Assembly: GCF_000024545.1 (NCBI RefSeq)
Contig: NC_013947.1
Span: 1,178,001-1,242,000 of the forward strand
From: Stackebrandtia nassauensis DSM 44728
GTDB taxonomy: Bacteria > Actinomycetota > Actinomycetes > Mycobacteriales > Micromonosporaceae
Direction of reading: 5' to 3'
DNA length: 64,000 nucleotides
Part shown: positions 1 to 8,596 of the stretch, in pieces
How positions within the stretch are numbered: position 1 is the stretch's first letter
Layout of the letters: each line of letters starts with the position of its first letter
Notes under the pieces: generated by a model
Databases searched by the model: none
What the model was told of the DNA's origin: nothing
The model's input: only the letters and a program-made list of their open reading frames with translations
Program-made: the position numbers and the translations under genes

Positions 1-185
1 CGCCGGGCCAGGCTGACCCCGCACCGGTCGGGTCGGGTGATGGCGAAACAGGCGTCCGACGCGTTGGGCCACGCGTGTTGCAGGTTTCCGGAATGACAGG
101 TACCGCAGGCGCCGGTGCCCGCCGTACCACAAGGCCCCCAGGCATTGCCGCAGCAAAACCAGGAGAACTCGCCAGTGAGAACCAT
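1..185 (-). CDS. Small cysteine-rich protein, 3' end cut by window edge
   Basis: The ATG whose first base is 185 opens a frame of 61 codons that is still open at base 1. It is preceded by AGGAG seven bases upstream. The visible part is rich in Cys: a CC pair at residues 11-12, then Cys19, a CGTCH (CxxCH) motif at 27-31, Cys46 and Cys55. Trp, Gly and Pro are also frequent, as in WFCCGNAWGPCG at 9-20. No signal peptide or membrane segment is visible. The Cys spacing suggests disulfides, a metal/FeS site or, because of CxxCH, covalent heme, but a c-type cytochrome would be exported and no export signal is seen. I do not recognise the family. The regular reading frame, strong ribosome site and Cys pattern make it a real gene. 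Confidence 0.6.
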   Translation of the reverse strand, partial: MVLTGEFSWFCCGNAWGPCGTAGTGACGTCHSGNLQHAWPNASDACFAITRPDRCGVSLAR

Positions 186-277
186 AGTATGGCTCCTATC
201 GCTTGTAGACTATTGACAGTCGACTTAGACCATCGCTACTGAGCAACAGACTGGCGAACCCCATCGAGGCAGTCAAG

Positions 278-289
278 TCCATCGATGGA
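278..289. promoter_or_regulatory. 12-bp perfect palindrome TCCATCGATGGA in intergenic region
   Basis: The stretch 186-381 lies upstream of the Cys-rich gene and downstream of the permease gene. It holds a perfect TCCATCGATGGA palindrome about 95 bases before the Cys-rich gene start. A related core, CATCGATG, recurs within the palindromes at 2526-2544 beyond the other end of the permease gene. It may be an operator. No protein can be named. Confidence 0.25.
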
Positions 290-381
290 ATGAACATACA
301 TTCGGTCCACAGTACCGAGTATTCGGATACTGGCGGACAGTAACGCCGAAACCGTTGGCCGCCACTGACATCCGGCGCAGG

Positions 382-2370
382 TCAGCCCACGTGGATGCCC
401 GGTCGCCGCGCCTTCTCGGGTTCGCTGGTGCGCAGCACCTCTCGCACCATCGGCGGCACGTCGCCCTGTCCCAGCATCAGGAACCGCAGCAGGTGCCCCA
501 CCGGGCTGCCCTCCGACCACTCGAAGTAGCAGTGCGGCTTGACGCCGGTCGCGTCGCGCAGCGCCAGCAGGATCGCGGCGATCGCGTTGGGCACCGCCGG
601 GCTCTGCACCCGCAGGATGCGGTGGCCGTCCTTCTCGACGCCGCACACCCGCAGCACGTCGCTGAAGCTCGACGGGTCGATGACCTCGACCTCCAGGAAG
701 AGGACGTCGGCGGCACCGGGCACCGGGTTGAGACCCCGCTGCTCGGCCTCCTTCTCGGCGTACTCGTTCAGATCCCCGGCCTGGCGCTTGTTCGCGATGA
801 TGTTGATCGCGCCGTCGTGGGCGAGCGTGTCGGTGATGAAGGTACGGGCGGTCTCGTCGAACTCGATGTGGTCGGCGCGCAGTTCGGTGGTGCGGGTGAC
901 CCGCGAGATCAGCGAGACCACGATGATGCCGCCGATGAACGCCGCCGAGATCGCGATGCCGTCCGGCTTCTCGATGATGTTCTCCACCAGCGCGTACAAC
1001 AGCACCAGCGTCAGCACCGCGAAACCGATGCCCGCGTACAGCTGTCGGCCCTTGGCCGCCGAGATGGTCACGGCCACCGCGCCGGAGGCCATCATCGCCA
1101 GGATCCCGGTCGCGTACGCCCCGGCCTGCGCGTTGACGTCGGCGCCGAAGGCGATCGTGATGCCGATGCTGATCACGGTGTACACCAACACGACCGGACG
1201 CACCGCCTGTCCCCACTGCGGTGACATGCCGTACTTGGGCAGGTAGCGGGGCACGATGTTGATCAGGCCCGCCATCGCCGAGGCGCCCGCGAACCACAGG
1301 ATCAGCACGCTGGAGATGTCGTAGGCGGTGCCGACGAACTCGCCCAGTTCCTGGTGCGCCAGGTATGCCAGCGCCCGGCCGCTGGCCTTGCCGCCCTCCT
1401 CGAACTCCTTCTTCGGGATCAGGACGGTGGTGATGAAGCTCGTCGCCAGCAGGTACACCGACATGATGAGCGCCGCAGTGGTCAACAGCTTGCGGGTGTT
1501 GCGGATGCGCGACTCCAGCCGCCGCTCGTGCGTCTCGCCCTCGGCTTTGACCAACGGCATCATCGACACCCCGGTCTCGAAGCCGGACATGCCCAGCACC
1601 AGCAGCGGGAACGCCAGCACCGCGGGCCCGGCGATGTCGAGGAAACCGGTGCCGTGCGTGGTGAGTGCCTCCACCCAGCGGGACATGGACTCGGGGTGGC
1701 TTAGCACGTCGAACAGCCCGGCGGCCACGACGGCGGCGTTGAGCAGCAGGAACACCGCCACCAGCGGGATCGCCACGCCGACGGCCTCGTTGAAGCCGAG
1801 CAGGAAGATGCCGCCCAGGACCAAGAGCAGCACCACGGTCAGCAGCACCGCCTGGCCGTGCAGGAACTCGGGCGCGTACGGGTTCTCCAGCACGTGCACC
1901 GTCGCGTCGGCCGACGACAGAGTGATGGTGACGATCCACGACGTCGCGACGAAACCCAACAGCGCCAACACGAACATCTTGCCGCGCCAGAACGGCAGCA
2001 GGTTTTCCAGCATCGCCACCGAGCCCTGGCCGTGCGGGCTCTCCCGGGCGACGCGGCGGTACATCGGCAGCATGCCCAGCAGCGTCAGCGCGACGATCAA
2101 CAGTGTGGCCAGCGGCGACAGCGCACCGGCGGCCAGCACCGCGATTCCGGGCAGATACGACAGCGTGGAGAAGTAGTCGACGCCGGTGAGGCACATGACC
2201 TTCCACCACGACTGCGGCTTGTGGCCGTCGGTCTTGTCGCTGACCGGCCCGGCGGGGTGGACCTGGTGCTTGAGCAGCCATTTGCCCAGCCCCTTGGGGG
2301 GCGGCCGGTGGGGCAGCGGGGCCGCCACGGTGGCGGGTATCGCGTACTCGGGTTCCGGCGTCGTGTTCAA
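382..2370 (-). CDS. APC-superfamily amino acid/cation permease
   Basis: This is a large integral membrane transporter of about 662 residues. A hydrophilic N-terminal segment of some 60 residues is followed by about 12 hydrophobic helices and a cytoplasmic C-terminal domain of about 150 residues. The first helix carries [14 protein letters not shown], typical of APC permeases of the COG0531 group, which also includes the potassium importer KimA. Substrate cannot be read from sequence; amino acids or K+ are both possible. I chose TTG at 2370 because TATTCT lies a few bases upstream and fits a leaderless transcript. The frame could also start at ATG 2529, but the extra 53 residues are basic and low in conservation. 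The gene stands alone, facing the Cys-rich gene's promoter region. Confidence 0.8.
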   Translation of the reverse strand: MNTTPEPEYAIPATVAAPLPHRPPPKGLGKWLLKHQVHPAGPVSDKTDGHKPQSWWKVMCLTGVDYFSTLSYLPGIAVLAAGALSPLATLLIVALTLLGMLPMYRRVARESPHGQGSVAMLENLLPFWRGKMFVLALLGFVATSWIVTITLSSADATVHVLENPYAPEFLHGQAVLLTVVLLLVLGGIFLLGFNEAVGVAIPLVAVFLLLNAAVVAAGLFDVLSHPESMSRWVEALTTHGTGFLDIAGPAVLAFPLLVLGMSGFETGVSMMPLVKAEGETHERRLESRIRNTRKLLTTAALIMSVYLLATSFITTVLIPKKEFEEGGKASGRALAYLAHQELGEFVGTAYDISSVLILWFAGASAMAGLINIVPRYLPKYGMSPQWGQAVRPVVLVYTVISIGITIAFGADVNAQAGAYATGILAMMASGAVAVTISAAKGRQLYAGIGFAVLTLVLLYALVENIIEKPDGIAISAAFIGGIIVVSLISRVTRTTELRADHIEFDETARTFITDTLAHDGAINIIANKRQAGDLNEYAEKEAEQRGLNPVPGAADVLFLEVEVIDPSSFSDVLRVCGVEKDGHRILRVQSPAVPNAIAAILLALRDATGVKPHCYFEWSEGSPVGHLLRFLMLGQGDVPPMVREVLRTSEPEKARRPGIHVG

Positions 2371-2525
2371 GGGGCCAGAATATCCGAACTTTAGGACGGT
2401 CGGCGGCGGTCTGGGCGCCGGCTGGTGGGTTCCGGGCCAGAACGCCGCCGACCTGTACCCCATCGTCTCGCGGTTCCCATGCCTACGCCAGCGCAATAAG
2501 GCCGTTATCTGAAACCGGTTTAGAC

Positions 2526-2544
2526 GCATCGATGCATCTAGATG
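2526..2544. promoter_or_regulatory. Overlapping palindromes upstream of permease and DUF1023 gene
   Basis: Three overlapping short palindromes occupy 19 bases: GCATCGATGC (2526-2535), GATGCATC (2531-2538) and CATCTAGATG (2535-2544). The 317-base gap 2371-2687 between the divergent permease and DUF1023 genes otherwise shows no gene. The site could bind a regulator of either gene; this is inference from symmetry only. Confidence 0.25.
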
Positions 2545-2687
2545 ACAAATGGCCGCTGAACACTACAAAATCTCCACAGCACGGTCACTTGGCAGTTCCA
2601 GCAATGGTCTCGTCACGCTAATCTCATTCGCATCTGGACGCCCGAATCCCGGTTAAGCGCGTGCCAGCCCACGAAAGAGCGGTGGCC

Positions 2688-4193
2688 ATGGTCTCCTACA
2701 GTCAGCTACTCAACATGGACACTGCGAAGCTCACCGGAGCGGCCGAGGCGGCTGGCGGACTGTCGAGCACCCTGTCGACCCGCGCCGGGGAGGTCCAGTC
2801 CGCCGCCGACATCCCCGGTGGCATGTGGACGGGCATCGACTCCTCGGCGGCCTCGAGTCTGATCGGCGCGCAACCGTCCCCTCTGTACGACGCCTCGGAC
2901 GCGTTCAGACGGGGCCGGGCCGCGCTGGAGGACCTGGTCACCGGCGTCGAGGCGGCCAAGGACCGGCTGGGCGACGCGCAGGATCTCGTCGGCGGAACCG
3001 GCATCACGATCGGCGGCGACGGCACCGTCACCACCCCGGTCGTGGACAACCCCACCACCGCCGCGAACAACGACCGCATCGCGCAGCAGGCCCGCCAGAT
3101 CATCGACGCCGCGCTGAAGATGGCCGAGGAGGCGGACCAGACCGCGACCGCGGCGGTGCAGGCCGTCGGCATGGACGTCAGCGAGAGCGCCATCCCCGAC
3201 GGGAAGGGCGACACTCCACAAGAGGTGAAGGAGTGGTGGGACTCGCTCAGCGACACCGAGAAGCAGGCCTTCATCGCCCAGCATCCCGAGCAGATCGGCA
3301 ACCTGGACGGCATTCCGGCCGAGGCCCGGCACCAGGCGAACATGAACCACCTGGCGTCCGAGATCGCCAGCGGCGATGCCGAGAACGGCTCGCAGCAGCT
3401 GCTCGACCGGATCCAGAACTCCTGGAAGGGACCGGAATCCGACCGGATCTACCTGCTGGGCTTCGACCCCAACGGCGACTCCGACGCGAAGGTGATCGCC
3501 GCGATCGGCAACCCCGACACCGCCGACCGCACCGCCGTCTTCGTTCCCGGCACCGGCAACGACATCAGCAAGATGGGCGGCAACCTCGACAGCATGAACC
3601 GGTTGCAGGACGCCACCGGCGGCAACACCTCCGCGATCGTGTGGCTGGGCTACGACGCCCCGGACCACATACCGGCCGCCGTCCTGGACGGCTACGCCAA
3701 GGACGGCGCCCCCGACCTGCGCGAGTTCACCCGGGGTCTGGACGCCACCAACAGCCCGACCGGAACCACCACCGTCATCGGCCACTCCTACGGTTCCACA
3801 GTGGTGGGAACCGCCGACGCGCTCGGCAAGCAGGGAAGTAACGACGGTCTGGTCGCCCGCGACATCATCGCGGTGGGCAGCCCCGGCATGGGCTACGAGT
3901 CCCCGGACCGGCAGGGCTTCATCGACTCGCCGCGCGTCGACAACACCAGTGACATGCACATGGACTCCGACCACATCTGGGCCGGTGCCGCCAGCAACGA
4001 CGTCGTCACCTACACCGAGGTGCACGGCAACGCGCCGCACGACTGGAGTTTCGGCGGCGAACGCTTCACCACCGACGGCTCCAGTGGCCACTCGGAGTAC
4101 TTCGAGCAGGGCGGTGCCTCGCTGCGCAACATGGCCCACATCGTCAACGGCGAATACGACGAAGTGGACCACGTCGGACGTCGCCCCGGCTAG
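2688..4193 (+). CDS. DUF1023 alpha/beta-hydrolase with WXG100-like N-terminus
   Basis: The protein has about 501 residues. The first 150 or so are helical and resemble the WXG100/ESX-substrate-like N-terminal region seen in many actinobacterial DUF1023 proteins (alanine-rich, few hydrophobic blocks). The C-terminal half is an alpha/beta hydrolase: RTAVFVPGTGND contributes the first strand and oxyanion loop, and VIGHSYGSTVVG is the nucleophile elbow with Ser in GHSYGS. A late HDWSFGG segment can supply the His. Enzymatic substrate is unknown; related proteins are probably secreted or cell-surface esterases. I prefer ATG 2688, preceded by AAAGAG eight bases away, over GTG 2661. Its stop overlaps the cydB stop by four bases (convergent). 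Confidence 0.75.
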   Translation: MVSYSQLLNMDTAKLTGAAEAAGGLSSTLSTRAGEVQSAADIPGGMWTGIDSSAASSLIGAQPSPLYDASDAFRRGRAALEDLVTGVEAAKDRLGDAQDLVGGTGITIGGDGTVTTPVVDNPTTAANNDRIAQQARQIIDAALKMAEEADQTATAAVQAVGMDVSESAIPDGKGDTPQEVKEWWDSLSDTEKQAFIAQHPEQIGNLDGIPAEARHQANMNHLASEIASGDAENGSQQLLDRIQNSWKGPESDRIYLLGFDPNGDSDAKVIAAIGNPDTADRTAVFVPGTGNDISKMGGNLDSMNRLQDATGGNTSAIVWLGYDAPDHIPAAVLDGYAKDGAPDLREFTRGLDATNSPTGTTTVIGHSYGSTVVGTADALGKQGSNDGLVARDIIAVGSPGMGYESPDRQGFIDSPRVDNTSDMHMDSDHIWAGAASNDVVTYTEVHGNAPHDWSFGGERFTTDGSSGHSEYFEQGGASLRNMAHIVNGEYDEVDHVGRRPG

Positions 4194-5206
4194 AAGTACG
4201 TCGGCGAGCCGGAATCCACCCGCTCCCGAAACGCCCACCAGCTCCAGCCCTGGTACAGCAGGATCACCGGCACGACGACGATCCCGAAGGCCGACAACAG
4301 TTTCAGCGTCTCCACGTCGGCGGCCGCGTGCGACACCGTCACCGAGTACCGCTCCGACACCGTCGACACCAGCAACCGGGGATAGTGCGCCACTCCCGGC
4401 AACAACGCGGGCACCAGCGCCGCCACTCCCGTCGCCGTCACGGCGGTCTTCGCCCAGCCCCGCCGCGATGCCACCATCGCGGCGACGACCGCGATCGGCA
4501 GCAGCGCGCCCACGGCGACGGCCGCCGCCGGAGCCGCGAACCCGTCATCCACAGCGGACGCTACCCCGATGCCACCTGCCCCGAGACTCGCCACCACCGT
4601 CACCACCCCCAACCGAGGCAGCAGCGCCCGCGCCGCCCCCGCCGCCGCGCCCCGCACCCGCGCGGCCAAAAACGCCGCCCCGTGCGTGACGAACAACGCC
4701 GTCGACGCCGCACCGCACGCCAGCACGAACGGCTCGCCCAACTGCGCGCCGGTCAACGTGAAATGCCCGTCCGCGCCGATGGGAACACCCCGCAGCAGCA
4801 ACGCCACCAGCATCCCCCAGCTCCACGCCGGAACCAGGCCACCGGCGAACGCGAGCACATCCCACACCCGCCGCCCCCGCACCGTGTCGGCGCGGCCCCG
4901 CAACTGCACGGCGGTCTTGCCGACGACGAGTCCGATGAGGATCGCCAGGAACAGCGGGTACATCCCCGACAGCAGCTTCCCCTCCAGGAACGGGAACGCC
5001 CCGAACAGGACCCCGGCGAAGCCCACCAGCCACACCTCGTTGCCGAAGAAGAACGGCCCCAAGGCCCCCAAAGTAGAGCGACGCGCGGACTCGTCGCCAC
5101 CGAGCCACAACCGCAGCACCTGCGCCCCGTAGTCGAGTCCACCGAGGACGAAATACCCGCCCAGCAGCACTCCCAACAGCGCCAGCCACAAGCTTTCCAG
5201 GATCAT
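4190..5206 (-). CDS. cydB: Cytochrome bd quinol oxidase subunit II
   Basis: CydB is the second subunit of the cytochrome bd terminal oxidase, which oxidises quinol and reduces O2 to water in the cytoplasmic membrane. The 338-residue protein opens with LGGYFVLGGLDYGAQVL, the family signature, then GPFFFGNEVWLVG, and continues with about eight hydrophobic helices. Length is normal. Its ATG overlaps the cydA TGA (ATGA, 5203-5206), so translation is coupled. No cydC/cydD assembly genes occur in this window. Confidence 0.93.
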   Translation of the reverse strand: MILESLWLALLGVLLGGYFVLGGLDYGAQVLRLWLGGDESARRSTLGALGPFFFGNEVWLVGFAGVLFGAFPFLEGKLLSGMYPLFLAILIGLVVGKTAVQLRGRADTVRGRRVWDVLAFAGGLVPAWSWGMLVALLLRGVPIGADGHFTLTGAQLGEPFVLACGAASTALFVTHGAAFLAARVRGAAAGAARALLPRLGVVTVVASLGAGGIGVASAVDDGFAAPAAAVAVGALLPIAVVAAMVASRRGWAKTAVTATGVAALVPALLPGVAHYPRLLVSTVSERYSVTVSHAAADVETLKLLSAFGIVVVPVILLYQGWSWWAFRERVDSGSPTYF

Positions 5207-6636
5207 GAAGAACTCCCAACGGTCTCGAGAACGGGTACCTCGTCGCGCGCGACCCCCAACTGCGACGCCGCCGGACCCCGGCGCGCGAACCGGGCGATCA
5301 GCGTCCAGTTCGTGACCGCCAGCGCGCCGAGCACACCCACGAAGATCACCAAGGACGTCAACATGTGCCCGAAACTCACCGGCGACACGGCATCGGACAC
5401 CTTCAGCTCGCCGTAGACGATCCACGGCTGCCGTCCCACCTCCCGAAACAACCAGCCACCCACCGACGCGACGAACGGCAGCGGTATCGCCACGACCAGC
5501 AGCCACCCGAGGCCACGCCACCGCCGGATCCGACCCCCGAACCCGAGCACCACGGCGGCCAGCGCGATACAGGCGGGCATGATGATCTCGTTGTACGGCC
5601 CGGGAGTGTCGAACAGATAACTGCCCAGGTACAGGCCGAACAACCCCCCGACGGCCAGCACCATGACGATCGCCAACAGCCGGGAACGGGTGAACCGGGC
5701 CCGAAACAGCACCAACAGCGCGCACAACGCCAAAGTAGACACCAGATACCCGATGTTGGCCATGGTGTGCAGCCACGTCTCGATCCATTCCGGCGGCACG
5801 TAGTCACCGGGCCCGTGCCGCTCGACCATGTCCTTCTGCAACTCCGAGGTCCCCTCACCGGCGAGTAGCGCCAACTTCATCGGCTGGCTGTCGGCGAGCA
5901 CGGCGAACTGCGCCGCGCCCAGCATGTACACCGGAAACGTCGAGGCCGCCGCCGCGATCACCCCGGTACGCAACCCCGTCCGAAAGAACTCCCGCTCCCT
6001 CGTACGCCGCAACAGATGAAAGGCACTGACCCCCGCCACGAACAACCCACCGGTCAGCAAAGCCGCCGTCAGAATATGTCCGAACGCGACAGTGGCATTC
6101 GGGTTCGTCAACTGCGCCGCGAAATCGGTCAGGTACGCCCTCCCCTCCCGCACCTCGTACCCCACCGGACTCTGCATGAACCCGTTCGCGACCAGAATCC
6201 AGAACGCCGACGCGTACGCCGTCAGGCACACCAACCAGATCAGCACCGCCTGCGTCCCCAACCGCAACCTGTCCCAGCCAAAGATCCACATGCCCAGAAA
6301 CGTCGATTCGGCGAAGAACGCGATCATGGTCTCCAACGCCAACGGCGCGCCGAACACATTGCCCGCGAACTCGCTCAACCCGCTCCACGACAACCCGAAC
6401 TGGAACTCCATCACCAACCCGGTGACGATCCCCAACGCGTAGTTGATGACATACAGCTGCCCCCAGAACTTCGCGAGCCGCACCAACCCCTCCCGCTTGT
6501 CGGCATCGCGCGTGAAAACCGCCCGGGTGTTCACGATCGCCACCAACGGCACCAGCCCCAACGTGAGCATCACGAAAAGCCAGTGGATTCCGGTGGTGGT
6601 GGCGAACTGCAACCGCGCCAGCTCCAAAGTGTCCAT
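5203..6636 (-). CDS. cydA: Cytochrome bd quinol oxidase subunit I
   Basis: CydA carries the three hemes and the quinol site of cytochrome bd oxidase. The 477-residue sequence shows the N-terminal ARLQFATTTGIHWLFV block with the proximal heme b595 His near residue 18, a second His in VAFGHILTAALL, and the quinol-loop signature GRQPWIVYG. The short Q-loop is typical of actinobacterial and Bacillus-type enzymes. The ATG at 6636 follows GGGAGA at seven bases. It is the first gene of a two-gene cydAB operon and is divergent from a LysR-type gene, which is therefore the likeliest local regulator. Confidence 0.93.
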   Translation of the reverse strand: MDTLELARLQFATTTGIHWLFVMLTLGLVPLVAIVNTRAVFTRDADKREGLVRLAKFWGQLYVINYALGIVTGLVMEFQFGLSWSGLSEFAGNVFGAPLALETMIAFFAESTFLGMWIFGWDRLRLGTQAVLIWLVCLTAYASAFWILVANGFMQSPVGYEVREGRAYLTDFAAQLTNPNATVAFGHILTAALLTGGLFVAGVSAFHLLRRTREREFFRTGLRTGVIAAAASTFPVYMLGAAQFAVLADSQPMKLALLAGEGTSELQKDMVERHGPGDYVPPEWIETWLHTMANIGYLVSTLALCALLVLFRARFTRSRLLAIVMVLAVGGLFGLYLGSYLFDTPGPYNEIIMPACIALAAVVLGFGGRIRRWRGLGWLLVVAIPLPFVASVGGWLFREVGRQPWIVYGELKVSDAVSPVSFGHMLTSLVIFVGVLGALAVTNWTLIARFARRGPAASQLGVARDEVPVLETVGSSS

Positions 6637-6748
6637 CGTCGAATCTCCCGGTGAGTCGGTATCGAAGCCGACCGTACGGCGAATTCGTTATGCTTTCCAA
6701 GACCAATTTCGCCATATACTCATGCCTCGCCGGTAATAAGGAGAAGCG
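6637..6748. promoter_or_regulatory. Divergent promoter region cydA / LysR gene
   Basis: This 112-base region separates cydAB from the LysR-family gene. On the plus strand TATACT (6715-6720) is a good -10 for the regulator gene, about 28 bases before its GTG. The AT-rich stretch from 6680 to 6720 is where a LysR tetramer would be expected to bind. I could not pick one T-N11-A box with confidence. AAGGAG precedes the GTG at 6749. Confidence 0.4.
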
Positions 6749-7684
6749 GTGGAACTACTAGCCCTGCGCTACTTCCAAACGGTGGCGCGCACCGAGAACA
6801 TCAGCCGCGCCGCCGAACGACTCCGCATCGCCCAACCCTCCCTGAGCCGCACCATCGCCCGCCTGGAATCCGAACTCAAGGTGCCCCTGTTCGACCGCCG
6901 CGGCCGCAACATCTCCCTCAACCGCTTCGGCGTCGCCTTCCTCCACCGCGTCGACAAAGCCCTGGCCGAACTGGACGACGCCCGCCGCGAACTCACCGAA
7001 TCGGCCGGACTCGAACGCGGCGGCTTCGCGATAGCCTCCGAAACCCTGCTCACCGTGACGGACACGATGTCGGAATTCCTGACGGAGTACCCCGATGTCG
7101 AGGTCCGGCTGTACCAAGCCACAGGGGACGAGATGCGCCAGTTGCTCCAGTCCCGCCAGGTCGACATGTGCCTCGCCTCCCAACAGCTCACCGACCCCTC
7201 CTTCACCGGCGTGGAGGTGATCCGCGAGGAAGTCCTACTAGCCGTCCCACCCCACCACCGGCTCGCGAACCAAACCCGGGTCACCCTCGCCGACATCGCC
7301 GACGAACCCTTCATCACCACCCGCCCCGGCTACTGGCTGCGCACCCTTTTGGACCGTCTGTTCGCCGACGCCGGCCTGCGCCCGGTGATCCGCTGCGAGG
7401 GCGACGAACCGGGAGTGATTCAGACCATGATTTCCACCGGACTGGGCATCGGTCTCAACCCGTCACAGGCCCGCTATTCCGATATCAGAACCGACGTGGC
7501 GTGGCTGCACCTCGACGCCCCCGACTGCCACCGCGTCCTGCGGTTGTACTGGAACACCGACGCCTTCGTCTCCCAGGCCGCCCGCCGATTCCGCGACTTC
7601 ACCATCGAACGGCTGCGACAGCAACTGTCCACCCCACCAGCCTTAGCCGTCGCACGGACGCGCCGAAGGCCGTGGCACTGTTAA
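6749..7684 (+). CDS. LysR-family transcriptional regulator
   Basis: A 311-residue LTTR. Residues 1-60 form the winged helix-turn-helix, including TENISRAAERLRIAQPSLSR, followed by the linker helix and a periplasmic-binding-like effector domain of about 200 residues. Length is normal. The start GTG has AAGGAG five bases upstream. It is transcribed away from cydAB across a 112-base shared promoter region, the classical arrangement for a LysR regulator and its target, so control of the oxidase is a reasonable inference. The effector is unknown. Confidence 0.88.
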   Translation: MELLALRYFQTVARTENISRAAERLRIAQPSLSRTIARLESELKVPLFDRRGRNISLNRFGVAFLHRVDKALAELDDARRELTESAGLERGGFAIASETLLTVTDTMSEFLTEYPDVEVRLYQATGDEMRQLLQSRQVDMCLASQQLTDPSFTGVEVIREEVLLAVPPHHRLANQTRVTLADIADEPFITTRPGYWLRTLLDRLFADAGLRPVIRCEGDEPGVIQTMISTGLGIGLNPSQARYSDIRTDVAWLHLDAPDCHRVLRLYWNTDAFVSQAARRFRDFTIERLRQQLSTPPALAVARTRRRPWHC

Positions 7685-7687
7685 GGG

Positions 7688-8521
7688 ATGGTCGGTGTCA
7701 GCGAGGCGTCCCCAGAGGACGACCTCAAGTCTCTCGCGCTGGGTGCTCTGGGTTCGAAACTCGAGGAGTTCGCCACCCACATCGGATTGAGCGGTGTGTC
7801 CGCGTCGGCTCCGGTGATGCACGAGTACCGGGGGTTGTTCGACGAGGTCCTGGATCAGGTGTTGTCGGTGACCACCGAGCCCGAGGCGTTGCGCAAGGGG
7901 GTCGCGGTCATCGGGGAGTCGGTGGCGAACCTGGCGGGGATGCCGTGGCTGGCCGCCAGGGCTTTCGGTTGTGTGGCCGGGGAACTGGTGAAGCCCGGGG
8001 CCCGGCAGGTTCAGTGGACGCCCGATCTCATCGGGGCGGCGGCGACCGAGGCGTTCCTGATCGTCGACAGTGCCATGTGCGCGCGGAACGGGGTGCTGGC
8101 GGTTTGTCCGTCGGTGGAGATCCTCATTGGGGTGTTCGGTGATTCGGTGGTCGCAGCCAAACTGGACTCGATCATGGAGTCGCTGACGATCTCGGGGCGC
8201 CAGTTCACTCCACAGAGTAGTCAGTTGGCGTCCAATGTGCGTAAACGGTCGACGACGCGGGTGCCGTGGACGCCGTTCGCGCCCGTGGCCGGGGACCCGG
8301 ATTTCGATCCGGCCGCCGCTGCGGTGGCCGTGGTGCGGCGGACGGGGCGGCGGGAGGATCGCAGTGGGTTGGCCGGGATTCCGGCGGGGTTCGTCCGGCA
8401 GCTCACCGATCTGCTGGACGCGGGGGAGTGGCCCGATGATCGCAAGCGGGATCGGGCGCGGGTGATCAGCGGGTATCTGCGGCATCAGCTGGACAGTGGG
8501 CGCAAGCGCGCCAGCGCTTAG
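7688..8521 (+). CDS. Protein of unknown function
   Basis: The frame encodes 277 residues beginning three bases after the LysR stop, so it is probably co-transcribed. The protein is soluble: no signal peptide and no clear membrane helix. The first 60 residues are helical and acidic, the middle has short hydrophobic stretches around two Cys residues (AFGCVAGE, SAMCARNG), and the last 70 residues are Arg/Asp-rich. I do not recognise a family. It could act with the LysR regulator, but nothing in the sequence proves that. Confidence 0.6.
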   Translation: MVGVSEASPEDDLKSLALGALGSKLEEFATHIGLSGVSASAPVMHEYRGLFDEVLDQVLSVTTEPEALRKGVAVIGESVANLAGMPWLAARAFGCVAGELVKPGARQVQWTPDLIGAAATEAFLIVDSAMCARNGVLAVCPSVEILIGVFGDSVVAAKLDSIMESLTISGRQFTPQSSQLASNVRKRSTTRVPWTPFAPVAGDPDFDPAAAAVAVVRRTGRREDRSGLAGIPAGFVRQLTDLLDAGEWPDDRKRDRARVISGYLRHQLDSGRKRASA

Positions 8522-8596
8522 GCGGGGCGGTTTGGGGTTGGATCGGATCGGCTAATACCCGTGGGAGACGTCCACGACCATGGGGAGTGAGTGGCG

